Shown here piece by piece: positions 11,301 through 21,609 of a DNA stretch of 64,000 nucleotides. This DNA is from Rhizophagus clarus (lineage: Eukaryota; Glomeromycota; Glomeromycetes; Glomerales; Glomeraceae). Made by a program: the position numbers and the translations under genes. The DNA is taken from assembly GCA_015698045.1 (NCBI GenBank), contig BLAL01000183.1:186001-250000 (forward strand), given 5' to 3'. The notes under the pieces are model-generated. The model saw only the letters and a program-made list of their open reading frames with translations, searched no databases and was not told where the DNA came from. Every line of letters begins with the position of its first letter. Within the stretch, counting starts at the first letter, position 1.

Positions 11301-13020
11301 TCTCTCATTCCAGCTTTTTCTCTCATACTTCCTCTCTCATTTTCCTATCCTTCTTTTTCATTTTCCTTGTCTTTTTTTTTTCTCATTATTACCCTTTCCC
11401 TCTTTCCCCTTTACTTAAATAATCACTTTAAAAGTAAGTCATTAATAATGTTAAAGGAAAAGAAGCAAAAAAGTGATACTCAACTGTTTTTTTTTGGTTC
11501 CTTTTTTGTTTCTGCGAGACTGCACCATTTTTATCAATGGGAGAAGTTTTGTCACCTTACCAACAGACTAATGATCATTTTCAATAATAGATAAAGATTT
11601 TAATTATATCGTACATATATGTTTAGAATAACCATTATGATCGGTTCACTTTTTTCCTTATTTACATCAAAACAGATCAAAACATCACCACGATTGATTT
11701 GATCTCAGCTTTATCAAAATCGATTACTACAAACTAAGTTCAGGTTTTATGCTCTCTCATTTTTCTACAACTTATGAGTTAAATTGCTTTTATTTTTGAG
11801 ATGGGTTGTTTTGTCAGGTAGATGCAAATCAAACACCGTGAAGTGTCTTAATTAAAGAATGGTTACTGAATAAATGGTCTTTTAATGTATAATTGTACCT
11901 TTCCATGGAAAGACCAATCAGTTTTTTTTGTCTTTATAAACAGATCGGATTTAAAGCCCTTTCATTTTTCTATAACGTTAGACGGATCTGACGCGTGGGA
12001 TCTTGGTGAGAAATCGGTCGCTTTTTAATATATTTTTCTTAATGAAACGTTTCCTAACGTTTCGTTCATTCATTTTTTAGACACATGGGATTTCTGGTCA
12101 CTTACACAACGTAAACGTAGAGGACAGTCCAGGCTCGTCTTATACAACGTACCTGAAATGACGTTAAACACACTATGGAACCTCTGCTGGAACCTAGTTT
12201 TTTTAGATAAAGTCTGGAATGTTGATTTCGACAAGAGCTAGCTTTTTTTTTTTAAAAAAAAAAACCATTTTTTAATGAAGCGTTTACTAACGTTTTGTTT
12301 ATTTATTTTTTTGTAAACGACCAGTTCTTTGGAGCTTTGGGATGAGTGGAAAATTCGGTAAAGGGTTTGTTTTGGAATTTTTAATTTTTTAATTTTTATA
12401 GGTTATTATATATGATGACCGCAACTCTACTGGTGAGTTTTCGAAATATAATTAACAATTTGATAACTTTAAAAAAGTTTTTATTATTTCTATTTGTAGG
12501 AATATGGCCACATTGAATATGTGGATCAGGTAGGTTTTGAAGTTTTATAACTCATAACTTACTTTAGTTAAAGGAACGGTTTACTAACCGTTTTTTCTTT
12601 TTTTATCTTGTAGGATTCATCTTGAAAAGGGCAAGTTTTGAAAGTTCATATTCGAAACTTAATTTTTTTTTAACTTTTTTAAATTTTTTATTTTGGGAAT
12701 CTTTTATTGACATGTTCTTTTTTTGTAGAGTTCAGGTTCTGATTCTTGAATATTTCGGATGGTAAATTGCGATTTATAAAACTTGCCATTTTTCTTAGTT
12801 CTTTTATTTAAGAAACATTGATTAATGTTTTTTTTCATCCTTTTTGTAGGAGTCGGTTTCCGATTCGTGAATGGCAAATTTCAATTTTCAAAACTTTAAT
12901 TTTTCAGTTTTTTATTAATGAAATGTTAATTAATGAAATATTATTAACTTGTTTTTTTTTAGGAGATTCGAGTTAATTGGTAAATATGTCTATTAACTAC
13001 TCTTTTAATGATTCGGGTGG
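11300..13020 (+). other. candidate multi-exon gene with a micro-exon array (array A)
   Basis: From about 11.9 kb exon-like blocks of 17-62 nt alternate with spacers of roughly 65-100 nt that look like spliceosomal introns. Best supported segments: 11944-12005, 12402-12432, 12500-12529, 12614-12630, 12729-12761, 12850-12873 and 12963-12979. Acceptors are TTGTAG or TTTTTAG after T-rich tracts, branch-like words TTTACTAAC and TTCCTAAC precede several of them, and donors are GTGAGT and GTAGGT plus GC types (GCAAGT, GCAAAT). Two late exons share GATTCNTGA, that is Asp-Ser-stop. A likely first donor is at 11435 (AAGTAAGTC). No convincing start codon or full frame was found, so the product is unknown. 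The layout recalls the repetitive SP7-type effectors of Rhizophagus, from memory only. Confidence 0.4.
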
Positions 13021-13063
13021 ATTCTAACTGTTGAAGTTAATTTTTTAGATTTTATTAAATTTA

Positions 13064-13090
13064 GATATATATATATATATATATATATTT
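13064..13090. repeat. AT dinucleotide microsatellite
   Basis: An uninterrupted run of about a dozen AT repeats, followed by a slightly G+C-richer block (13100-13200) with no recognised content. Confidence 0.85.
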
Positions 13091-13559
13091 TATAAAGTCA
13101 TGAAAACGGGACAAACTTTATTGTTTGTAAGATAACCGGCGTACAAACACGCGCATCATAATACATTTAGCGCCAATCCCAACCCAATGAGCCAAAATTT
13201 AGATATAATAGTCTATAAGCTGATTTGTAAATAAATAATATACTGTATTTTGCAATTAATTTCAAATCAAAAAATTTCTATATAATAAATAAATTAAATT
13301 AAAATTTTTAATATTAATAATCAGAGAAAGCCGGTTGCATTCGGATTGGCCTTTCATCATCTAATCTTGCTAATGGATTTGATAATATATGGCCATTTGC
13401 ATCCAACCGGAATGTTACCGAAATTATTTAATTTCAAGAATCGTTATATGAATTTGTTCAAATAGTCCTGTTTATTTAATGCGTGACCCGGACATAATGC
13501 CGATTGCCACCATGAATTAATCATTCATAAATATAGAAAAAATATTATCCAACCGAGCA

Positions 13560-14560
13560 TCCGTCCAGCATCAAATAGAGATGACTATTGGTATCTGATT
13601 GGATGCCGGTTTGCAAGCATTCAGTGTATTAAAAAACAAATTAATTGAATAAATAAAAAAAAAAAATACAAAATATTGAATGCCATACCGTGAAATTTGC
13701 CTCCTCTTACAAATAAAAATAATTATACATACCCGATAAGATTTACGATATGTGCGCAACATGGTACGTGCGTTAATTGAGGCATTAGTGGAGATAGAAC
13801 ATCACAATGACATTTCTTCATATATGCAGCCGAGTCTGCCGTGTAATCTTGATACAATTTGATTTTCTGTTTATTTAAAAAAAAAATGTGGATTATTGTT
13901 TTAGAAATAGACGAAGCAAATTGAAGAGTATATTAAATGAGAGGATAGTGGTGAGAACTTGTCCCATTGTGGTATTATTTACACGCTCAAGAAAATCAAC
14001 CGAAACTAATTTTGTTTCGTTGCGATAACAAAAATGGGTGTTGACAACACTCCGAGCACAATCATCAAGTAGTTTCATCCATAATTATAGCCAAATCAAA
14101 AAGTAATTTAAGTGACTAAAAGTGCTTGTCAAAAACATTAGGTAGATAATTTTGTCTAAGAGTAGGAGCCTGAGGAATAGAACCTCCATTATTAATGTAT
14201 TTTTTAAAAAACGAAAGTAGTGAATTTACTTTTTCAAGGGGAATGTCTGCTGTTGCAAACGCTTCTATAAGGTCTTCAATAAGTTGTTTTTTGCTTCAAA
14301 AGCTACCTGAGTAGATGAAAGAGTAAGCTGTGTGTTATTATTCTGAGTTATTTCTTGACTTTTTACGTTAAAAATATGCTTTTGACTTTTACAATGATTA
14401 TCTACAGTAGATTTACGCTTCATCTACAGAAACATTGCAATAATTGCAGAAGAGGATATGTCATCAACTCGAAAAATGGTTTATATTCACTGCATCTAGT
14501 ATGAACTAACGCAGGTTTCTGTTTTTTTTTTGACATTGCGGAAGAAAAAGTAGATGATCG
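13560..14560 (-). mobile_element. degenerate hAT-type transposase remnant
   Basis: Reading the complement from about 14560 downward gives, in changing frames, a BED-like zinc-finger region (Cys near SVDE, then TVDNHCKSQKH), then FATADIPLEKVNSLLSFFKK, GGSIPQAPTLRQNYL, a DDE-domain stretch ending IIMDETT, then DDCARSVVNTHFCYRNE and DFLERVNNTTMGQ, and finally DYTADSAAYMKKC with CCAHIVNLIG. This order (BED finger, DUF659-like part, CCAH-NLI) is that of hAT transposases common in AM fungi. An extra T after IIMDETT, an in-frame stop near DKHF and further shifts break it. The hAT C-terminal dimerisation part was not found, and no terminal repeats were resolved. Confidence 0.75.
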
Positions 14561-14789
14561 AAGTCGTCAAACTGATAATTAAGATGTATTTTACTGCGCA
14601 TTATGCGATCTGATATAGGATCGTCCCTGAATTCAATGATGTAATATAATCGCCTGACAATTCTGTACTACATTTAATTACATATATATATGTCGGAAGA
14701 GGTAAATTTTTAAATTTAACAAAATAAAAAAGTGTTTACGCGATATAATACGTTGAATAAGTACATGATCAAGGAGCGAAATGTAAATC

Positions 14790-16289
14790 ATGGCGGAAAA
14801 TTTTTTATTAGAATTATCACAAGATATTGGGCAACTTTTTTCCACCAAAGATAATTATGATGTAATTATTCAAGCTGGAGAAGGTCAAAATATGAAAGAA
14901 TTTTTTGCGCATTCATTAATTTTAAGTGCAAGGTCAACATATTTTAAAACTGCTTTGTCGGAAGAGCAGACGAAAAAAGAAAATGGTATTATTATTTTCA
15001 AAGAACCAAATATTTCCCCTGAAATTATTGAGTTAATTTTAAAATATCTCTATACAGGAATCATTAATTTTGACAGACAAAATGTTACACAAATATTAAA
15101 ACTTTTATCTGCAGCTAAAAATTTGAGTCTACAAAAATTGTATGATTATATTGAAACTTATTCAATTGATAATCAAGTCCTGAGAAATGACCCTGTCGAA
15201 TTTATTCAATTTATGTATCAATATGAGATAAAAGATTGTTTAAAGAATGTAAGGAATGATAATAGTGCTGGTATTATTGTTGGCCTTATATTTGCAATTA
15301 TGTTTGGGGGTTTCATTGACCATTGTTTAGACATCATCTGCGAGAATCCTAAGAAATTTTTTGAATCTCCATTATCTATTTCATTAGAGCAAGAATTTAT
15401 TATTCATTTACTAGAAAAAGATGAGTTTGATGCAGAAGAAATTGAAATTTGGGAATTCATACTTAAATGGAGCCTTGCGAGAATGTCAACTCAACGTAAT
15501 GTGAATGATTTATCTCAATGGACATCAAGTAATTTTGAGGAATTGGAAAAAATTCTTCACGATCTAATTCCACATATTAGATGGTTTCAAATTTCCTCAA
15601 AAGATTTTTGGCGAAAAGTAAGTCCATTTGAACAAATATTTCCAAAACAACTTTATAAAGATATTATAGGTTACTATTGTGATCCTGATACATTACCAAT
15701 AAATGAAATTCTGCCTTTAAGGCGTCCAAAGTGTCTATCGTTAAGTAATTCTGTTCTTATCAATAGAAATCATTTATTGATGATTGCAAGCTGGATTGGT
15801 AAGTCTTATTATAGTGACAAAGATAACCCTTATACAGTTAATCTTCTTTACCGTGCTAGTAGAGATGGATTTGAAGCCACAAGATTTCATGAGTTATGTG
15901 ATAATAAAGGTCCAACTATCATGATTTCAAAATTAAAAGAAAATGATCAGTTAATTGGAGGTTATAATCCATTAAGTTGGCAACCTTATAGTGATTATAA
16001 AAATGATATTGGAACTTGGCAACATACACCAGATAGTTTCTTATTTTCTTTTACAAAAAATGAAGAAATTAATTCAGTTATAGCAAGAGTTACAAATAAT
16101 AGTGATAATAATTATGCAGTATCTTATAGTTCAGAATGTGGTCCAGCTTTTGGTTTTGGATGGGATTTAATTATAAGACATAATAGGTTAAATTATTGTG
16201 GTGGTAGTTCGTACCCAGGAATGGATAGCATGAATTCTAATTTGGAAGATTATGAAATATTTCAGATTATAAAGAAACAAGACGTGTAG
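14790..16289 (+). CDS. BTB-BACK-TLDc domain protein
   Basis: One uninterrupted frame of 499 residues. An N-terminal BTB/POZ domain spans about 22-125 (NYDVIIQAGEGQ, FFAHSLILSARSTYFKTAL, ILKYLYTGIINF). A BACK-like helical region spans about 130-260, and a TLDc domain about 320-497 (LLYRASRDGF, FHELCDNKGPTIMI, IGGYNPLSWQ, FGFGWDLII, YEIFQIIKK). BTB domains dimerise and can recruit cullin-3 ubiquitin ligases; TLDc domains are linked to oxidative-stress tolerance and V-ATPase regulation. This architecture is strongly expanded in Rhizophagus. The start is the first ATG after an A+T-rich leader and begins one domain-length upstream of BTB. No intron is needed. Function in this fungus is inferred from domain families. 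Confidence 0.92.
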   Translation: MAENFLLELSQDIGQLFSTKDNYDVIIQAGEGQNMKEFFAHSLILSARSTYFKTALSEEQTKKENGIIIFKEPNISPEIIELILKYLYTGIINFDRQNVTQILKLLSAAKNLSLQKLYDYIETYSIDNQVLRNDPVEFIQFMYQYEIKDCLKNVRNDNSAGIIVGLIFAIMFGGFIDHCLDIICENPKKFFESPLSISLEQEFIIHLLEKDEFDAEEIEIWEFILKWSLARMSTQRNVNDLSQWTSSNFEELEKILHDLIPHIRWFQISSKDFWRKVSPFEQIFPKQLYKDIIGYYCDPDTLPINEILPLRRPKCLSLSNSVLINRNHLLMIASWIGKSYYSDKDNPYTVNLLYRASRDGFEATRFHELCDNKGPTIMISKLKENDQLIGGYNPLSWQPYSDYKNDIGTWQHTPDSFLFSFTKNEEINSVIARVTNNSDNNYAVSYSSECGPAFGFGWDLIIRHNRLNYCGGSSYPGMDSMNSNLEDYEIFQIIKKQDV

Positions 16290-18280
16290 TTGTTTAAATC
16301 TATATTAAAGATTATAATATCTTCATTTATTATCTAATTAATATAATTAAATATTTTGCTAAACTAAAATATTTTTTAATTTATAATGCTATTAAATAAA
16401 AAAAATAAAAGAAAGAAATAGACTAAAGAAAAGCATTGATGCAATCAAAAGCTTGATTTTTATCAAATTAGAAACTGATCCAAAAATTTTGTATTTTGTG
16501 ATTAGCTCTATAAGTCTTTGATTTTAAAAAAAAAATATTTTGATTTTTTTGGTTTTTAGATTAATTAGCCAATAGGAGGGCTGGTAAAATTACTTGGTAA
16601 ATCCAAAATTTTTTATAAAGACTTTTATTAGAAATAAGTAAAATCCAATTCCAATATATCTTATTTCAAGAAATATTATTATTGAATTATTAGATCTTAA
16701 TATTTGAAGATTTTTTTTTTTTATCTTATTATTTTCAATTAAATTAATTAATCCTTTGTTAAAACTTTTTGTTTTCTAATAAAAATATTCATTGTTTAAA
16801 AACTTATCTAAATAATTATTTTTTATCATTTTATTCAATTAGTTTTCTATTAATTTGTTTTTACTACTTACTTGCAATTATTTATAGAGTTTATTAGGTA
16901 AATTAAATCTTCTATCATTTTATTTTTCTCTATTAAAAGTAATAATCTAATTTTTTTTTTTAAAAAAAATTTTTTAATTATAGTAGATTTATTAATTTCA
17001 TTTATTTTATCTATAATTTTAATTGGATTTTTTTTTTTTAAATTTTAATTTTTTTAATATTTTTTTTTTCAGTTTTATTTTAAGAATTTTAAATTACTTT
17101 ACCTTTTTTATTAATTTTTAATTTTTTTTTTAATTTTAGATTTAAGATACTTCAAATTTAAAAATTTGAAAATAATAAGTTTTGTAATATTATAATAAAT
17201 ATTATATTTTAATTTTAATATAATATTAAGAAAAAATATTATTGTAATCTTAATTATTATAGTGATTCTTTATTATTATTATTATATAAATAAATAAATT
17301 TTAATTGACTAATAATTTATATGATTACTTAAACTTTTAAAAAGAAAAAATATATATTTATTCTTTTTTTATTTATTTGATTTTAAAAAAAAATATTTTT
17401 AATATTTGTTTTTTTTTTTAAAAAAAAAAAAAATACCAAGTTTTTTATATAATTTGAATTTTTAAAATATATATATATTTACTTATTTTTTAAATAATTA
17501 AAATATTCTTTTTTTTAAAAATTTATATCTTATCTAAATTTTAAAATTAAAAAAAAAATATACTGTATAGGAGCTTGTTAATAAAAAAGGAAGAAATCTT
17601 TTTTTTGTTTAAAATTTAAATAAATGGACTACTTTACTGATTTCAGTAATGTAAACAAAATTAGCTTAATAACTAAAATTAGTAAAAAAAAGTGATTTTC
17701 TTCTTTTTTATTGACAAACTCCCATATATTTATTTATTTTTTAAATATAGTTAGATTTATATATATATAATCATACCTTATATAATCATATTTTTATATA
17801 AAAATCTAATTTTATGAAACTGATTTTTATTTAGTTAATTTGTCTTTTTATAATTACAACTCAATTATAATTACTATTATCATATAATTTATAATATAAG
17901 TATTATTTTACTAATAATTAAACTTTTTTATTTATAATCACTATAATTTTAATTAAATTAAAATTTTAGCTGGAATTATTGATAAATTTCCTTTTTTAAA
18001 ATATAAATTATAAGGAAATTTTTAAAATTATTTTTTTATAAAATGATTATTATTTAAAAATATGTAATTATATAATTTATAATTTTATATTTTATAATTT
18101 TAATCAAAATTAAAATAATTTTAATAATTTTTATTTTTAATTTTTAATAAAAAGAAAATTATATATTATGTATAGTATATAATCATATCTATTGTAAAAT
18201 AAAATTGATTTTAAATAAATAAAAGTTCTTTCAAATTGCTAATTGTGTAATAATATTGATTTTCTATTGGTTGTTCTTTA
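16290..18280. other. very A+T-rich gene-free region
   Basis: Downstream of the BTB-TLDc stop the sequence becomes extremely A+T-rich with short T- and A-runs. No coding signal on either strand. A MITE is listed at 17564-17730. Otherwise nothing recognised. Confidence 0.5.
17564..17730. mobile_element. MITE with about 35-bp terminal inverted repeats
   Basis: The left end TATAGGAGCTTGTTAATAAA and continuation AAAGGAAGAAATC is matched in reverse complement by the right end (ATGGGAGTTTGTCAATAAAA, then AAGAAGAAAATC), with a few differences. The internal 90 bases are non-coding. TA words flank both ends, as expected for a Tc1/mariner-type non-autonomous element. Confidence 0.7.
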
Positions 18281-18350
18281 AGTGCATACCCTCTCTAAGT
18301 GTACGTGCATGGCTGGATCCTAGAGGCGTGCGTTTATAGAGGTATGACTG
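18281..18350. repeat. short TIR-TIR hairpin (solo mariner/pogo-like ends)
   Basis: AGTGCATACCCTCTCTAAGT and GTACGTGC pair imperfectly with GCGTGCGTTTATAGAGG and TATGACTGT. The whole unit is about 70 bases and G+C-rich for the region. It looks like two joined ends of a Tc1/pogo-type element lacking an interior. Confidence 0.5.
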
Positions 18351-18351
18351 T

Positions 18352-19412
18352 ACTATCAAAAAATATCACAAAAAATGTTTAAATTTTACAAAAAGGTATA
18401 AAGACTGAACTGTAAGTAATTGGAATAAGGTAGTATGGTCAGACAAATTAAAATTCTAAATATTTAGTTTAGATAGCCATCAGTATTGCTAAAAATGCCC
18501 AGAAGATCCACTTTAAATTGCATATGGATGGGCTTATAGCAAAAGGTGGGCTGAAACAATTATATGATTTTAAAAAAATCGCAATTTTAATTATGTAATC
18601 AATTTGAAAGATCATTACTTATTATATTATTATTAAAGATTTTGAAATTAGTTTTTTATAAACTAGGATAAAATTTTGCAAGAAATTCATTAAAAATATT
18701 AGTTTTTTTCTAGCAAGAATAGATTATTCATTAAATATAATAAAAGAAAAATACAAAATTTATAAATTATAAATTATTATATTTTTTTATTAATATATTA
18801 TAAATAAAAAAATAATTTTTCTGAAAAATCAGATAAATTAATACATAATTATTTATAAATTTAAAAAAAAAATTTTGGTCAAGCCCTATCTTTTGCTATA
18901 AATCTACCCACATATTAAACTTACTGTTAAATTTAAAGAAGGTAATATTTTTGTATGAGGATATTTCACATTATCAAGCATAGGATACCTAGTTAAAATC
19001 AAAGGGGTTTAGATGTAAAATTATATTGTAAAATATTAGAAGAAGACCTTATAAACTCCCTTTGTTACTATGATTTAAATATTAATGATATTATATTTCA
19101 ATATAATAATAACTTAAAATATACTGCTAATTGTACTAAATAGTGATTTGGAGATAATAAAATTAAAGTTTTATCATGACCGCCACAGTCACCTGATTTA
19201 AACTTTTATAAAATCTTTAGAATAATATTGACTGTCATCTTAGAGCATTAGATATCAAAATTAAAGGTAAAAATATGCTATAAGAAAAGGTTTCTGGGAT
19301 ATGAAATGAAATTCCTTTGAAGATATATATCAAATTAATAGAAATGATGCCAGAATAAATAAATGATATAATTAAAGCAAAGGGAAAATATATGTGATAG
19401 TAAAGAATATTA
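18352..19412 (+). mobile_element. dead Tc1-type transposase, interrupted by a MITE
   Basis: In shifting plus-strand frames one reads TVSNWNKVVWSDK near 18410-18450. After an inserted element come GNIFV and YFTLSSIGYL, then ENxxFQ-like FQYNNNLKYTANC, a SP-DLN word before NFYKI, and finally FWDMK, NDARINK and IIKAKGKYM before a stop near 19400. This is the order of a Tc1/mariner transposase catalytic domain. The second acidic residue of the DDE triad reads Asn and the third reads Lys, besides several stops, so the copy is inactive. It has no intact paralogue in this window. Confidence 0.8.
18526..18910. mobile_element. MITE inserted in the Tc1 copy, CATAT target duplication
   Basis: Ends match in inverted orientation: GGGCTTATAGCAAAAGGTGG at the left and TTTATAGCAAAAGATAGGGC as complement of the right. 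The word CATAT lies directly outside both ends (18521-18525 and 18911-18915), and removing the unit restores continuity of the Tc1 coding remnant. The 385-base interior is non-coding. Confidence 0.75.
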
Positions 19413-19669
19413 GGATGAGTTTTTAGTTAAAATTTAAATTGAATTTTTTAATTTTTTTTAATAAATTTATAATATCGAATAAAGTAACATAAAGAATGTA
19501 CCAATATTTTTATATAAATTATATGATTAAAAAAAATCAGTTTTATTAATTATTGTTAAATTGATGCAGTATGAAGATTAAATAATAAATTATATGTTAA
19601 ATAAATATTACGTAATATAATTTCAGATAATATATGAATATGTGATTTTGTGTTATATAAATTTTAGTA

Positions 19670-20040
19670 CATTTTTTCTGAAAGTCACTATATATAAAAT
19701 TTATATAATATTTAATATTTTAACTTTATTTTAATTATAATAGGTTCTAGTGATCAGATTTTAATGATCTTAGGCTCATTAAAATTATCTCATCAAAAGA
19801 AATCCAATGGTAATAATTACATAATAATTAGATTAATATTGACTGAACAATTCAATTTTAAAAATCAAATCAGTATTTTATATATATAAAATTCACATAA
19901 TATTAAATATTTTAACTGTATTTTAATTATTATAGGTTCTAATGATCAGATTTTAATAATTTTAAGCTTATTGAAATCATCTTATCAAGAAAAATCTAAT
20001 GGTTATAAATCTATAATAATTGAAATAATATTAACAAAAT
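19670..20040. repeat. diverged tandem duplication of about 225 bp
   Basis: Two copies share ATAATATTTAATATTTTAAC or near-identical text, then TAGGTTCTAGTGATCAGATT, and CATCAAAAGAAATCCAATGG in the first against ATCAAGAAAAATCTAATGG in the second. Related words recur at 53520-53630 and 55210-55310 within another element, so this is a dispersed repeat family. Confidence 0.6.
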
Positions 20041-20267
20041 TATTATAATGTGAATATTTAACTAAAATTATTACAATTTATAATTCTGACTAAATTTACT
20101 GATTTAATCATAAGATTTTATTGATTATAGTTATATCTTATCATAATTACCAAATATAGACTATCTTAAATGTGTGACTATAAAAAAAGTTGATTGTAAT
20201 ACCAATTATAAACAAGTTTTTAAAAGTATAGATAAATATAACTTTAATTTAAAATTATTAAAAATTA

Positions 20268-21178
20268 AATTAATAGTAAAAACTGGAAGGAATCACTGTT
20301 AGATGGTTTTCAGCATCGTGGAATGTTTTAGAATGCAAACAAAGAGAAAAATTTCAAGCAGTCATTACTAATATACTGGCAGATATGACTGAATCCTCCC
20401 TATTTTCCAACTGTATTCCCAGCAAATTTTTAACTGAGAGTGGAATGAAATCTTTCAAAATTATCAAAGAATCTTTAGAGCAAAGAAAGTTGATTGGATA
20501 TTTCGCAACTTGGGATCAAGCTTCTAAATGTATAAATACTTCTCAACTTTGAAATGCTGTTAATCTGTCATGGTATCATTATTCCTCCCCCAAACTTGGA
20601 TTTAAGAAACGTCCCCCAGTTAGATTTGGCAATACTGGCAATACTTCAAGGCGCTTTAAGTTTACCTCTCATCAAGACACTAATTCTCAATTTTTAGGTA
20701 ACTGTAGGTTCCATAACCAGAACAAGAAGGATAAATCATCATCAAACTTTGAGTGGACCTCTAAAAAGAATTCTTGCGACAGATCTAACCAGTCCAATCG
20801 GCCTGATGTAAATCATTTAATAGCAGGACTGAAGGCCCTTTTGGAACAATTTATTTGACTTTATAGTCTAGGTTTAACAATTTAGCACATGGGAATCTTT
20901 TGATTTAGTCATTTTATTATTTTTATTATTTTATTCTTCTATAATATTTCTTTTTCTTTTTGTCATTTCCCTTATTCCTTTAAACCTATGTATAGACTTT
21001 CTATTACCCTTTTGAGAATAGGCTAACATAGTAAGTCATAACTTATTCTTGTCAATAGTAACTGCGGCCTATTAGATGAGTTGGCTTTTTTCTTATTAAT
21101 ATGTATCTGTCAAGATCATTATTAATATAATAAACTTGCATTAGTTTTGACTTAAAAAAAAAAAAATTAATAGTAAAA
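20268..21178 (+). mobile_element. 5'-truncated LINE-like retroposon with 15-bp target duplication
   Basis: The body (20283-21163) starts abruptly inside a coding stretch read as LEGITVRWFSASWNVLE, EKFQAVITNILADMTESS, SFKIIKESLEQRKLIGYF and, after one in-frame stop, a basic tail ending LIAGLKALLEQFI. About 280 bases of 3' region and an A-tail follow. AATTAATAGTAAAAA is repeated exactly at both sides (20268-20282 and 21164-21178), the signature of target-primed insertion. The protein resembles ORF1 of AM-fungal LINEs as I recall them; no reverse transcriptase is present, so class assignment rests on tail, target duplication and that recollection. Confidence 0.7.
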
Positions 21179-21239
21179 ATTCAATTATTTTATATTTTAA
21201 AAATAAATAATAAATTATAATATTCAAATTTAAAATATT

Positions 21240-21556
21240 TAGAGAAGAAATTAAAAACTATAATTAAAGGATCATTAAATAATATTAAGAATGATTTTGA
21301 AAAAGATAAATCTAATTTAGCTAAAAATGAATTGGTAGAATAATATAAAATTCTTAATTATATAGTATTAGTATTAATATTAGAAGATTTATTTAATATT
21401 AGAAATATTTTATTTATCAAAAATCCTAAAAATGATGATGAATCTAAAAGTAAAAGTAAAAATAAAAATAATAATGATTATATAGATTCAATAGAAGAAG
21501 ATAATAATTATAATTATAATATTAATGAATTTACTATGAAATATTTTGATTAATTA
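21240..21556 (+). pseudogene. A+T-rich coding-like remnant, unrecognised
   Basis: One frame reads KGSLNNIKNDFEKDKSNL, one stop, then ILNYIVLVLILEDLFNIRNI and a Lys/Asn/Asp-rich tail with DYIDSIEEDNNYNYN, ending in a stop near 21553. Composition is biased but the frame is longer than expected here. It lies between the two LINE-like copies and the plus-strand LINE insertion interrupts its left flank. Family unknown. Confidence 0.3.
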
Positions 21557-21609
21557 TTTTATAAAAGTTAATATTAAAATTTTACTAATATAAATTTATA
21601 ACAATATTA

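Noticed and set aside
11367-11594. apparent secretory leader (ITLSLFPLYL) upstream of array A
   Set aside because: It lacks an ATG start and sits in the pyrimidine-rich leader, so it is not a supported signal peptide.
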